From NCBI GenBank assembly GCA_914767715.1, contig OU612073.1, positions 9,796,001 through 9,860,000 on the forward strand: a stretch of DNA of 64,000 bases. Direction: 5' to 3'. This document shows positions 10,189-22,200 of the stretch, piece after piece. The stretch is from Membranipora membranacea (taxonomy: Eukaryota > Bryozoa > Gymnolaemata > Cheilostomatida > Membraniporidae). Under the pieces are notes generated by a model. That model saw only the letters and a list, made by a program, of their open reading frames with translations. It had not been told where the DNA came from and made no database searches. Both the position numbers and the translations under genes were made by a program. Positions within the stretch are counted from its first letter, which is position 1. Each line of letters starts with the position of its first letter.

Positions 10189-11862
10189 TGCAGTAATATG
10201 TAAGTTGGTTTTGTTAGGGGTAAGCTTTAATCGTCAAAAGTGTCGCTGAAACGTTGCATTCTAGATTCTATCGCTTTCAGGTAACTTTTCAGAATAATAA
10301 GATTTGCCTTGTTTGCCGGCTGCTAGCAATAATGTAACTGTTTGGTGCAAAACTGACTCAATACAGCCTGTTCACAGTACTTGGTCATTGAATTATTGGT
10401 TCAAATCAAGCGAAACAAAGTATTCATTGATTATGGCAGCGGTTTGACAAATATAAGTTACTATATTTAGAATTGATTCTGTTTGCACAACTGCTTGCGC
10501 TTTTTTATTTTCTAAGCAAACTGCTGGCCTCAAGTTACAACATGAGAAAGCCATGTGAAGTTATAATTCAATGATTGATCAGAGCCTGAAAATTCCATAG
10601 CACTTGTTTCCGTCAATGTATGAGTTTGTTTTTGGACTTCTGAAATGGATATAGGCCGTAGTTGATTACCTTAGGGATTTGTACAGGGCAGACCAATGGT
10701 AAACTAGCGAATAAAACCAATTGCTTGACGTCCTATCTTCAAATATTGTAAGTTCGGAGCATATTGAAACAAATGTTAAGTCAATCAATGGCTCACCAAT
10801 GAGAAAAATATGTTATCAATATCGCGCAGCGCAATGCATCGGCTACTAATCTTAGGGAGAGGAGGTTATTGCTGTAATTGTCGTTATTGGGAAAAATGTG
10901 GAGATTTCTTCCCTTAACTTTGTTTTTCTTTGGGCAGAGTGTGTTGTGGGAGCTTTTGACAAGTTATTAAATCTTTTCATGTGCAAGAAAGAAGCGCATG
11001 CAAGGCCTGTCAAGTCGTGATGTAGGTAGATATATCATCAACTATAAGCCCCAATACGATGGTAATTCCATTTTCAACTAAATAAGAATGAGCATATGGT
11101 ATGTCACGGCTGGAAAGAAATGCTACGATTGTATCCCAAGCAAGAATAATAAGATCATTAATGTAGAATCTATTTCTTACAATGAAAAATTATATATAAA
11201 ATGGAATATATATATGCAGTCATATTAATATAGTTAATAGTGCACACAGACAACATGTTAAGTAGCAGAATAAAAATGGGAATATAACATTTAAAATTGA
11301 TGTATTCGGTATGGCATAATCATACTTAATTATGGTTGGTTAGTTTTCAAAAAGCAAGGTTGAAAATAAATGAGATGAAGCGTCTTACTCTATCAAAAAC
11401 AAAATTGGCATAATATTTACAACAGATTCTTCAGGAGATTATAACTGTTCACATCAATGCCCGTATTCATTTCTGCAAAGGACAGGCAATTCCAAAAATC
11501 AATTTTAGTGACTGGTTATCACAATCACAGTTAACTCAACATGAAAATTAAAATATAATTCATTACTACCTAACTAACGATGATGACTTTTGTATGTAAT
11601 TTACATGTGAATGTATGTCACAAAGACTTTCACAGTTTCATTTTATTTAACATGCAAAGCTAGGGGCAGCTCATATCCGTGTTACTAAATGATAATAACG
11701 AATAGCCTGTTCTGTAGTACAATAATAGTGCATTGCTGGATAAGTACAGATCGGCACAGGAGACTTACACGTCTAACTCATTGTAGTAACTGAAATATTT
11801 AAACAACTGTGTCGCCGGTAATGCCCATTTCAACACATCTAAGTTAAGAGCTTGCAAAACGA
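10189..11862. other. Intergenic region between the transporter 3' end and the Roco-caspase 5' end
   Basis: No exon-like frame is visible. It should contain the 3' UTR of the transporter on its right side and the promoter of the Roco-caspase gene on its left; no TATA box or other core element stands out. Confidence 0.5.
11642..11647 (-). terminator. Possible polyadenylation signal of the glutamate transporter
   Basis: AATAAA on the minus strand about 216 nt past the stop codon at 11863. Such hexamers occur often in AT-rich DNA, so this is only a candidate. Confidence 0.3.
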
Positions 11863-14800
11863 TTACATGTTGGAGTCGCCCTGCCCACGTGGTGGTTTTT
11901 CCATATTGTTGTCCTCATTTCCATTCTCTTCGACTTGGAGTTGTAATCTCATGTGTTCCTCATCCTCCTTCCTCAAGTCATCCCTGGACAGGTGGTGTAC
12001 GATTCCAGCACCGAACGCATCACCCAGTACATTCACTGAGGTACGGAAGCGATCCCTGTAATAGTAAAAGATAATAGATTGATTTCAACAGATGAGAGTT
12101 AGTGGAGTACCTCTTGCCACCCGTCATAGGAATAAACTCAAAGAATAAATTGCTGATTTATTGCACAAAGAGTAGGTGGGGATTACTTCTGCTGAGTAAA
12201 TAGCTCAGCCAAGGAGTGACAGGGGACAGCTATTACTACTCGGCACAGCTCACATATATAACCATTCAAGATGTCGGGAGTTCATTAGACAAACCAACCT
12301 TGTCTAATATTAAATTTCATGATTGGATTACAAATTATCTGGGCATATTATTTGTCTTCAAGTGATTTGTCTACAAACGATAAGAAAAATCTATAAAATG
12401 TCTAATATCAAACTCTGTACAAAAACTGTTTCCCAAACTTACAGTAGCCAGTCGACTGTTACAATGATGCTAATATCCTCAGGTGGAAGGTCGGCAGCAA
12501 TCAACACCATCACCATGGTAACCAGTCCGGCACTCGGTATACTAGCAGCTCCAATACTGGCTAGGGTTGCTGTCAAGCTGTCAAAGGAGCAAATTGAATA
12601 GAGAATTGGAAAACAAATTTAATGAGAAATTTCTTACTTCGTTCAAGACAATTGTTGGTCATTGCAGTCCGAATCACAATAGGAAAGGTACAGGAGTATA
12701 CATGTTGACTGAAGAGTCAACAAAAACTAACCTAAAATTCCATAACTCATGTCACCATTTATCATTGGTCAATAATTACAACAGACCCTGTAAATGCTGT
12801 TGGCTGACATCAAATATAACTAGTAAACAAATCATACCAGGTCAACAAGTTGTTTTTATTTCACTTTAAATATAAACTTTTAGAAAACCTTTATAAATAA
12901 ATAAATCTATATAAATATATATATATAAAGTAATATATGTAAATACCTTATGGTGCAGATTTGACCGAATGCAAGTTCTCTGCCATTGAGTTGTGCTATG
13001 AAGATTGCAGCGACAGCCTCATACAGGGCAGTACCATCCATGTTGACAGTGGCTCCGACTGGCAGCACAAACCTAGTCACTCTCTTATCAATGTGATTAT
13101 TCTCTTCCAAACATCTGAAGGTGACCGGCAGTGTGGCAGAACTGTGTGATTAAATAAATAGAAATTAAAAATCAGATGTCTTATCACAAGCCATATCCCG
13201 AAGCATGAGTGGCGAAATTTTGGTGCCTTAGTATCGAGGCCGCAATATCTGCGCCAGGTTGCTCTCTGTTCGCAGGCAGGTCAGAGTACACCTGGGGGCC
13301 AACCAAACCCCAGGAGTCGATGGACTGCAGTGGGATTCCAACGCACGGCCTTCAACATTTGCATGTTAAAGGACCGCTGCTCTAACCGACTGAGCCACCA
13401 CCTACTCCTACTGATATCGGAACAGACCAATATTGGAACTGGAAGCAGCAAAGCATTATACAGAGCAGTGGGCTCGATGATAGACCAAACAAAAATATGA
13501 TCACAGGGACAGGGACAAAACTAACAATATAGGATGTCAATAAACCTAAATTTGGGATCTAACTCCTTGATTGAAAGCAATCATGATTATCATGCAAAAT
13601 GATTCAAAAGCCAAGGAAAGCTTTTGGGATGAGAATGTAGTCTTCAAGAACGCATGTTGTGGCTACTACCTTTATAGCAAACGGATTTGTCTCATTTACC
13701 TGGATGCTGTTCCAAGAGCAGTTAGCCATGCCTGCAGCACACCTTTCATAAACTTGAAAGGATTCTTCCTTGTCACAGCAAAGTACAGCAGAGGTAGTAT
13801 AATAGCCGCATGGATGATAAGACCAGTCATAACTGTGACCATGTACATGCCTAATGTAGCAGCTACCGTTTCAAGTTTGCCTATACTAATGATGTTGCCC
13901 ATGATCAAGAACATAATACCGATCGGAGAGTACCTGTAGAAAAGTAGATAGAGCTTAGTCTGGAGACTAAGTCTCGTTTGATATGGTTCAAAGCCACACC
14001 CTTGCCGCTGCTCATTTATATGTCCTGGTGCCTTTTGGGAGGAAAGCGGGACAGCTGTCACTCTGGTCCCCGGACTATCTAGCTTGCTTTTATGCTATTT
14101 TTTTTCCATTACAAGGATTCTTTTAGCAGAATAATAGAGAAAAAACGTAGTCAAAGTTTTAGCCAACTACTCACCACATAATAATGTTGACTAGTGCCAT
14201 TACAATCTCACTGAGCTCAGTGAAAAACTGAATGAGAAGTTGTGCCCTCTCACCATATCTCGATAAAACGATTCCAAATCCAATGCAGAAAGTGATGATT
14301 CCTAAAGATTGAAAATGGTAATATGAGTTTTGAAAAACCTCAGATGAAATGATAAAAGAATTCTAAAATTTTAACAGGGCGGAAATGAACTGTAGTTTTG
14401 TCGGCCTGTTTGCATGCCATGTAATGTAGAAGGCCGACAAATGAGTGTCACACATAATTCCCTGGACATCCAGGACTTAGTTTTATCAGAGTTTTATAGT
14501 TGGACGCTATAACAATCGTGGCAACAAAACACTAATGTTCTAGAATAGAAAACACTTACCAAGAACATTGATTCCATCAACTTTAGTTAAAACTCTGTCA
14601 ACATTTTCAAACTCGGGGCCCATGGTAGTGGTCATGATCATTGTCGTCATGTTAGAAACCTCTGCAAGAATACAAAAGAGGATCAACATAACAAAACAAA
14701 GAAGGGACAACTCTTCACAACCGTTGCAAAAATTACAATTTATATCCTTGCAGATTATCACTAGCTGAATGTCCACGATAGAAAGAGATTTACACCAGGC

Positions 14801-17800
14801 CTGCCGTTGGTAATTTGACCTTTTAGATCTGTGCATGCCTCGAGGCTGTGAATAAAAATGCAGCAGCTGGATTAAAATATTCATGAAACATTCTAAATTT
14901 GGACAGCTTTATTGATTTTTTATTCTCATACTCAAGTGCCTGGCACTGGATGCCCTGCTTTAGACACAACAGCACTAACAAACATAGCCAAAATCCACCA
15001 ACGCCACCATTGTATAGACCAAAATAGTCTAGATTAACAACCGGCCATTGGGAGTCTGAGGGGCTCAGATTTACAACCGGCCAGTGCTAACCTGTTTATC
15101 AGACTATCTGTTAGAACCAAAAACCAAGTGAAGTCACAGACTAGCAACTGATATTAATTTGAGGCACTTTTTGGTCCATTTACCTGCATTTGGAGTTGCT
15201 CCCATTCCACTGGTCACGCGGTGTGACAAGTGGGAGCAACTTCGAATGCCGGCAAATTGACTTAACTTGGTCTAGCCATTGGCCGACTGAACGGAGAGCT
15301 GACTGACCAGCGAGTGTTAGCGAGGCTGCTGTAGTTGTTGTGATGTTTGTGCCATTCAGAGCTGGTGCCTCGGTCGTTTTGATGATTCTTTCTTTGTACT
15401 TTGTCTTTGTTTGTCGGAAGCAAGACTCTATCAGGTTATCAGGGAACATGTTTCTGCGTGAGAAGAAAAGAAGCCAGGTCATGCAAGTACCTCAAATGGA
15501 CGAGTTGATTGCCAGTTTTTCCCTAGCACAGAAAATAGTCACTGCTCTCCTCAAAACCCCTCGCAGAATGGCCAATGTGAACTTCATTGGAGGACCATCA
15601 TCGTTGTGTTATTGAGCGCAGCAACTCGCTTGATGACAATATCTCAATTCACAAAATCACCAAGAGTTGCCACGACGTTGTACGAAATAAAAATAGCCAA
15701 TGTGCAAGTTGGAACAATATGATACAGAAAGAGCATTTTGCCACAAATTCATTGCTATGAATGACAACTCAACAATTGAAATTTGGCTGCTTTTGCTCTG
15801 TGCATGTAATGCGTTAGATCCAAAAGCCTAATAAACATATTGGCTGCAAATCCCCAGTTGGGCCTCATAAAAAATGCATCGACCAAACTCATAAATGTAA
15901 CAAAGCGCATGCATTTAGAGACAAGTATTACTGTCAGTGCAGTGTGAATTTTTAAACGAATCGTTGATGATAAATGAGAATTTGAGAATTAAGGATCAAG
16001 GACGATTGCCTGGACATGAGCATGAGTAATGTGGTTGGCACAAAATCATTAATTTTTACAAGAGCTGTCAACTCGTTTGTAGTATTTTGATAATGTGAAA
16101 ACAAAAAACCTAAGTCCTTAGAGAACTCGTTGTAAATGTTCTTATTGATTTTTATGGATGGTTCAGAAATAAAATGTAATTTCCTTGACAGGAAGAATAC
16201 AGGAAGGAACAAACTTGAGTTACATTTATTATATAAAAAATATGTGCTTTGTAGACCGTAAAGTTTCCATCCTTGGAGAATATTCCATTAGTAAAACTAT
16301 TCCATTTGTCAGCAAGCGTAAATATTCTAGTTATAAAATTTACAGTTGCTGTTGAGTACGACTAATGAACTGGCAGAGATTCGCCACAATATTACATTGC
16401 AGATGGATGTTCGTGCTCAAATTAATCACTGCGTTTTTACCATTTATAAATATATGTGACTGGCTAAAATTTCTACTTCTCAATAATTTGTTAGCCTTGC
16501 CTTGTTCTCTTGGCTTAGCCTTGCCATGTGGCTACTACTACAAAAAAGTGGCAGTGTGACAAGGCTAAAATCTTTGGCTTTGGGTAAAACGTGTGGCCAT
16601 GGATTGATGCCTGACATATGGTATCACTGTTACACCCCACAGATAATAAAAAAATAAATACCCCATATAATCAATATAACTCTTGTCAGATTTCTATACC
16701 ATTGTAAAGTGAATTAAAAAAAACTGCATGGGTTATTTTTTTTGATGATGTTTTTGTCAGGTCAAGGTGAGGACAAGGTGATATCAAGGTCAGGTACTCA
16801 CCTGATGAGATCTAAGAAGGCATCTAGTGTAGAGATCTTAGCTCCCTCTACGTCTCTCTCCTCTCTATCTGCGTTACTCTTCAACTCTGGATTACCTACA
16901 TGAGAAGAAGATTACCAGGTAAAAATATAATCATCCTATTGAGGCCAATGCGAGTTACCAGGCTTACATGTGAGTGCCACTTGGCGCATGCGCACCAATC
17001 AATTCAGGTTGGTTATCTTTGCACAGTAGCTTTTGGGTTAACCCTAACTGACAAGTCACCCCAACCCCACCCGAACTGGTCGCTACGGTCCAGAGAGACT
17101 CATGTCATAGAGTCGATCTGCAAGCAGTTTGTCTGAGTGCACAGCTGCAGAAAAGAAACAAATATTGGAATAACGTTGCGTGATGGCGCATGTTACAAGA
17201 AATTTGTTTCATTAACACATCAACAAATGCTCTCCTCAGATAACTATTGAAGATGATCGGTCATGAGTGATTCCTCTTTTAATTGAGTCCTGGGTATTTG
17301 TTAATGATATGTTAAAGAGTTATTCTTCTTTCTCGCTTCCCTTAAATTCCCTGATCTCTCAGTCCTTAATTTCTTAGAGCCGGTACAGCCACACATCCGC
17401 CAGTAAACTAGTGATTTGGTGATTGGGAACGTGACGGAGTACATATCAGGCCAGGTAGTAAATTTTTGCTGAACACAAAAAACTAAGATGCATTCATAAC
17501 ATCGCAGGCAGCGCATTTTAAGTCAGCAGTACATGTAGAGACATTTTCTGACCATCAAACCAAAATTATTGCAACTGAAAACGACTAGGTCAAGGGGTCA
17601 CTCGTGAGATTAGTCTCTATCGCGTTTCACATAGGTGACACCCCTAAAAACAGCATCAACCCTAATAGCACTCGCCACATTATAAACAGGTTACATCAGA
17701 ATTGATATTATCTCTTGATAATATCACAGAGTAAGGATATATCCTTACTCTGTGATAATATTGGAATTGATATTATATAGCAGATTGGCGGTTCTTTGCC

Positions 17801-19296
17801 AAGTTTTGTACAAAAAGGTATTCAGTTCACAGAATGTGGTGCAGAGGTATCCTAGAACAAGTTTGTTCCCTTTGTGAATGAGGAGGAACACCCTAAATAC
17901 TGTGTATGTGTATCAAACAGCCGCACAGCGCCTTGATACAAGACTTTTGCTATAGCAATTCGCAACTGCAGAGGGAACAAACTTGGGGCCCCAATGACTC
18001 ATATGACGCTTATCTTACCTGGATGGATGCCAACTACAAGGCAGATACCGATAACAATAGCTATGAAAGTCGTGGTGAAATAATAGAGCAATGCCTTTGA
18101 GCCCATCTTTCCACATGACTTTGGGTTCAATTGCGCCAAACCTGTGAAAGAAAGAGTTATTTTGAGAGATGAGATATGCTGTATTAACATAATACCTGTC
18201 TTCAGTTGTCTCTCAGTGAAATATGATAGCTAATCTGTAGGATATTGGACCCAAATATAGGATTACTGTACTCTCTTGAGGCATTGCATGTGGAGTTAAT
18301 ATACTAAGTCTCAACTACTATGCACTGAGTGACGCCTGTCATCCAGTAACCCAATCAAACACTTGGGTAGCATTATCTTGATAGCAGCAGGGAGGGATAG
18401 CGGAATCATCGAAAATTGGGATTTTGGTTAAGAGTTGTCCCTTCAATGTACAAATGGTGGCTATGGTCCACATATAAAACAAAACTGAAACCTTTAGCTG
18501 CTTGTGTACCTGTTTCGTTTGCTACGTATATTGCTGTCCAACCGATCATGTTATAAAGATTTATCTAGCATGGTGTCTTCTACTTACCAGAAATCAGACT
18601 TGACACTATAAGAGGTATTATCAACATTTTCAGCATTCGAATCAAAAGATCTCCGGGGAAAATAATTAATAGTATTGCCGTCTCGCTAGGCTCAGCTAAT
18701 CGTATGCAGAAACCAAATAAGATACCGAGAAAAACTGCCACAATGGTAAGTATCAATAAAAGGTTGTCCTTGCTCCACTCCAGGCACTACAAGAGCGAAG
18801 AAGATATCAGGAACACAATAACCCAGAATGCAATTGCGTTAAGCGAGAGATGCCAGTTGATTGCAAATATTTCAGACTAGCTCCAAACCTTCATGTTTGT
18901 TTGAATTATTTACAAAGTTGTCAGGTTTCACAGATTTCCAGAATTTATGGTTTAGATTTGCTGTGACTAGGACTTTGATGTGATCCGTACGAAGGGTACG
19001 TGGATTTTAAATAATGGTTATGTCATCTCCGTCCTCGATACTCCCCATAATTTTTGAATCATGCCATCAGGTATGAATCATCCTTGACTTACTTGTAATG
19101 TAAACTGCCCAAGACAGGTCTGGGACCGCACCAATTACTGCAAACAAACATGGCTAGAGAAATTACTTCTTACCTTTTGGCCGATAGTCTTGTTCCGGTT
19201 TGCTGCGTCGTCATTGTATTTCTTGCCGTTTTCTCTGGCGCCATCCTCTAGCATAGGATCATCAGCGGAGGACATGTTATAGTCGTCCCGAGTCAT
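11863..19296 (-). CDS. Excitatory amino acid transporter (SLC1 family), complete, 11 exons
   Basis: Exons from the start: 19174-19296, 18588-18786, 18019-18141, 16802-16895, 15308-15453, 14560-14661, 14175-14301, 13700-13933, 12947-13141, 12443-12577, 11863-12055. Every junction closes in phase, giving 556 residues, normal for the family. Landmarks: [21 protein letters not shown] (TM2, near 86-106), [20 protein letters not shown], a glycosylatable loop with NGT, NIT and NMT, the serine-rich HP1 ([12 protein letters not shown], near 380), NMDGT in TM7, HP2 ([12 protein letters not shown]), and [12 protein letters not shown] in TM8. Known: these plasma-membrane proteins take up glutamate or aspartate with sodium, a proton and potassium counter-transport. 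The TM8 arginine before TSVNV is the one that selects acidic substrates over neutral ones. The C-terminus ends S-N-M, a possible PDZ ligand. Confidence 0.96.
12443..13141 (-). CDS. Transporter core exons 9 and 10 (TM7 and HP2)
   Basis: Exon 12947-13141 completes HP1 ([11 protein letters not shown]) and gives [20 protein letters not shown], the unwound TM7 segment that binds sodium and substrate. Exon 12443-12577 gives [20 protein letters not shown], the HP2 hairpin that acts as the extracellular gate. The motifs are close to the family form, so transport function is expected. Confidence 0.93.
13190..13405 (-). mobile_element. tRNA-derived SINE, copy 1
   Basis: On the minus strand the element starts with a tRNA-like head holding an A box (TGGCTCAGTCGG) and a B box-like GTTGGAATCCC. 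It is followed by a tRNA-unrelated body (CCAGGTGTACTCTGACCTGC, then AGAGCAACCTGGC). The same body occurs in the copy at about 36840-37024. It lies in the transporter intron between 13141 and 13700. Confidence 0.75.
14560..15453 (-). CDS. Transporter exons for the large extracellular loop (exons 5 and 6)
   Basis: Exon 15308-15453 runs [21 protein letters not shown] then [16 protein letters not shown]; exon 14560-14661 continues [19 protein letters not shown] and GINVLG. Three N-glycosylation sequons are visible, as expected for the variable loop between TM3 and TM4. The frame could run on through a palindromic repeat to a GTAAAT donor at about 15181, but that choice gives a stop in the next exon. 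The donor G|GTCAGT at 15308/15307 keeps phase and is preferred. Confidence 0.88.
15177..15276. mobile_element. Palindromic MITE, family P, copy 1
   Basis: Arms ACCTGCATTTGGAGTTGCTC and GAGCAACTTCGAATGCCGGC are near reverse complements around a short centre, ending in AACTTGGTCTAG. Shares sequence with copies near 31540, 39941 and 51606. Lies in the transporter intron about 30 bp past the donor of exon 5. Confidence 0.75.
17699..17776. repeat. 36-bp palindrome flanked by 13-bp direct repeats
   Basis: 17722-17757 is a perfect palindrome centred on AAGGATATATCCTT. It is flanked on both sides by the identical 13-mer GAATTGATATTAT (17699-17711 and 17764-17776), as if it had been inserted with a target-site duplication. 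Confidence 0.8.
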
Positions 19297-22200
19297 TGTT
19301 ATTGCCTGCTCAGACCTCTCAGTCTAATTAGATGGACCTTTGCTGCTCACTATAACCCTAGTAGCAGGCTGAGTAGAGTCTGTATGAAGTTTTAGTGGCG
19401 CTGTTGTTGCACTTATTATGACAAATGTTATGTTCAGCTGTCCGTAGGTTGGCCGAGGCTATGCATGAAAGGGCTCACCTGCAAAGAAACAAAAATAACC
19501 AATATTTCCATGAAAACCATGTCCGAATTAAATTTAATGCAAATATTTCAAGTCGATCAATATTAGAGTTTCCATACTCACTCATGCTACCCTGCTTTCA
19601 ATACATCCAAATGCTGACTGCAGTGTTAAAATAAAATCAAATTCATTCTTGCTCCAGTGAATGGCAGCAAATTATGACACTTTGGCTTTGGTCTGCTGCG
19701 GTAGCAGCGTTGACCTTTTAATGAAATGAGGGAGTACAAAGTGGTGTAGAATTGCATTTTACTGTCAGTTCCACCGCTAAGTGCAATCAATGGCCTTTAG
19801 AGCAAAATCATTCTGGTAGATTTGATACAAAAACATACAAAAGTCTGGAGTTGAGAATAGGAAACACTTTAGCTGACAAGTCCTATTCAACTTATACTTC
19901 TGTGCTGACGGCAACATTTACTAGAATAAATAAAAGCTCTTTTATATGCGGCATGCATACAAGGATTGAACTCATTGATACAAGTGTATGCAAAGGCGTA
20001 TGAAAGGTTCACAAACTGACCAATTGCAATTACCAACATAAGGATTTTGTTTCAATATTTTGCTCCTACAGTTTCATATTGATAATTATTTTAGCGGATA
20101 GATTAAAAGTATTAAACTGTGGGATATGACTGCCCTTTGAAATCCACACTGCTTCTGCAGGTGACAACAGTCCTTGGCATGGTGTCACTTCATTAAGCAT
20201 TAATCATAAAAATTATTGGAATACACCCCCGAAATATTACATAGGACATTTTTCGAGAACACACAAAGAAAATTAATGCTGACACCTTGTGATAGCTGCC
20301 AGGCAGGGTCGTTCAACCTACTTGGGGTTCAACCGAAGTAATTTTTGACAGCAGTGACACGATGACGACCAGCAAAATATAATAACACCCCTCAAGTAAT
20401 TTTCTTGGTTGACATGTTTACATTTTTGCCAGCGATTTTTCATCGATAACTCTAGCTGGATTTGATAATCAAGGGTGCTCATTGAGAATAATTAAAGCTT
20501 AATAAAGAGGATTACTCAGTTCACAATTGCCTCACTTTACCACTTGGATTGCTTTTACCAAACTCTAGAGACTAAAGTATATACAGTGATTTCATCTTAT
20601 CTCTGCTGGTATATAGATTTCCCACAATTTTATTTATAATGATTATTATGTCTACGAGTGTAACGCTGATGCCTAATTTGGGGGAAGGATTAAAAATGCA
20701 CATTGCTGTCCTAACTTATTGAGCGCAGAGAGATGTAGCCAATGTGTTGGCTAAGGGAGGTGTGACTGGCCAAAGATTAGTTTGTTAGAATGTCAAATGT
20801 AGTCCACCGTTAAACTTCGAAACTTCAAACATAATGGTTAGGTGAGAGTGAGAAATTTGTTGTACATCTGAGTGTCACGATATGAACTGCTAACAAGATT
20901 TTAACTGTGTAATTTGCTTGGAAATAATAGCTTATTTGTTGTCATGAGTATCAAAGCTTTGGATTATTGAAGTGAGAGAGTCAACTGACTGTTAACAATG
21001 GTTACAATTATTTATTTCCTTCGCTGAGTGCAAAGCCATTTTCAACTCAATAACCTGTAAATGATCTTACAAACTTTCAAGCATTGAACTCTCATTTATT
21101 GTTCAAACTCTGTGGAGTGAAACTGGAGTCAGCAATGTCTGTCTCTATTTCGTAATCAGGCGAGGCCGAAGTCCAAGCCATATGATTATAGAAGTCATAC
21201 CAATAGACCGAAGATAATTATGTATGGTCTCCGGCCCATTGATACGAGTTCTTGGATCAGTGGAAATTTTATACAGTATGGCTATTTGTAGAGATATACC
21301 ATCAGTGTATAACTTTGTGACAGTAATCAAGCTAAATATCTGGCAGCCTTTATGTTATGCATTGATTGACGGCCCAGTGACAACGTTCAAACACTCAGGC
21401 AAGCTGCTTGACAATGTTTTTAGAAAAATATATACCACTGGGTCATAACTAAACGGCTCAGAAAAGACAGAATTCTCCCATTATTAAATCGAACCTGATC
21501 TGATTCCTTGCTGCACTACACCAGCCATTTGAAATTGCTGTACTCTGAGTAATTAATCATTTCAGCAAACCAGTTAGTCTTTTGTTTGGATACTGCAATA
21601 AGCTAACCCTTTGGGAAACCACATCATACCTTTGGGTGATCTAGAGAAATGGAAACCCAAAATAGTAGAAAATTTTCAAATTCAGCAGACATATGGCCTC
21701 GCTGATACATGTAGATTATGACATAACCCTTTATCATGGCTCAAAAGGTTTGCCCATCAAGCCACACCAAAGGTACAAACATAATACTGGGTTGCAACAG
21801 CTTGTAAATTCACAACAGCCCACAGGTCCATCAATGATTTAAGGCATGCTTCACACAAGCTTTAAAAATATAACAGATCTGTTATGGTGTTAAACAGCTT
21901 TGGTTCATATGTGTCACAATGCAGGAAATAATTCCCAAGAGCTGCGCTTTTCAGTCGAAGTTTTTTGTTCGTCACATTTATAATTTATAACATGGCAGCA
22001 GCTGGCAGGCTTTAATACTACCTGTTTGGCCTTGAACTTTTTAGCTGCTTGATGCTATCATTCAAACGCTACCATTCAAACGAGAAAAGTTCACACCTTT
22101 TTACTGAAATCCCAGCCGAGCATATTTGAATACAAACTTTGACGTATAGAGTTCAATGGTTTGAAATCCCAATCATGCACTATTGTTTTGTTTTACTACC

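Noticed and set aside
13370-13405. A standalone tRNA gene on the minus strand
   Set aside because: The A and B boxes are present but no cloverleaf or acceptor stem closes, and a shared non-tRNA body follows, so it is a SINE.
15180-15307. Extension of transporter exon 5 through the palindromic MITE to a CAG|GTAAAT donor
   Set aside because: It would leave phase 2 and put a stop early in the next exon; the G|GTCAGT donor at 15308 keeps the frame.
15340-15615. Plus-strand open frame of 91 codons
   Set aside because: Lies opposite the transporter exon 15308-15453 and a palindromic repeat; the minus-strand reading fits the transporter and closes in phase.
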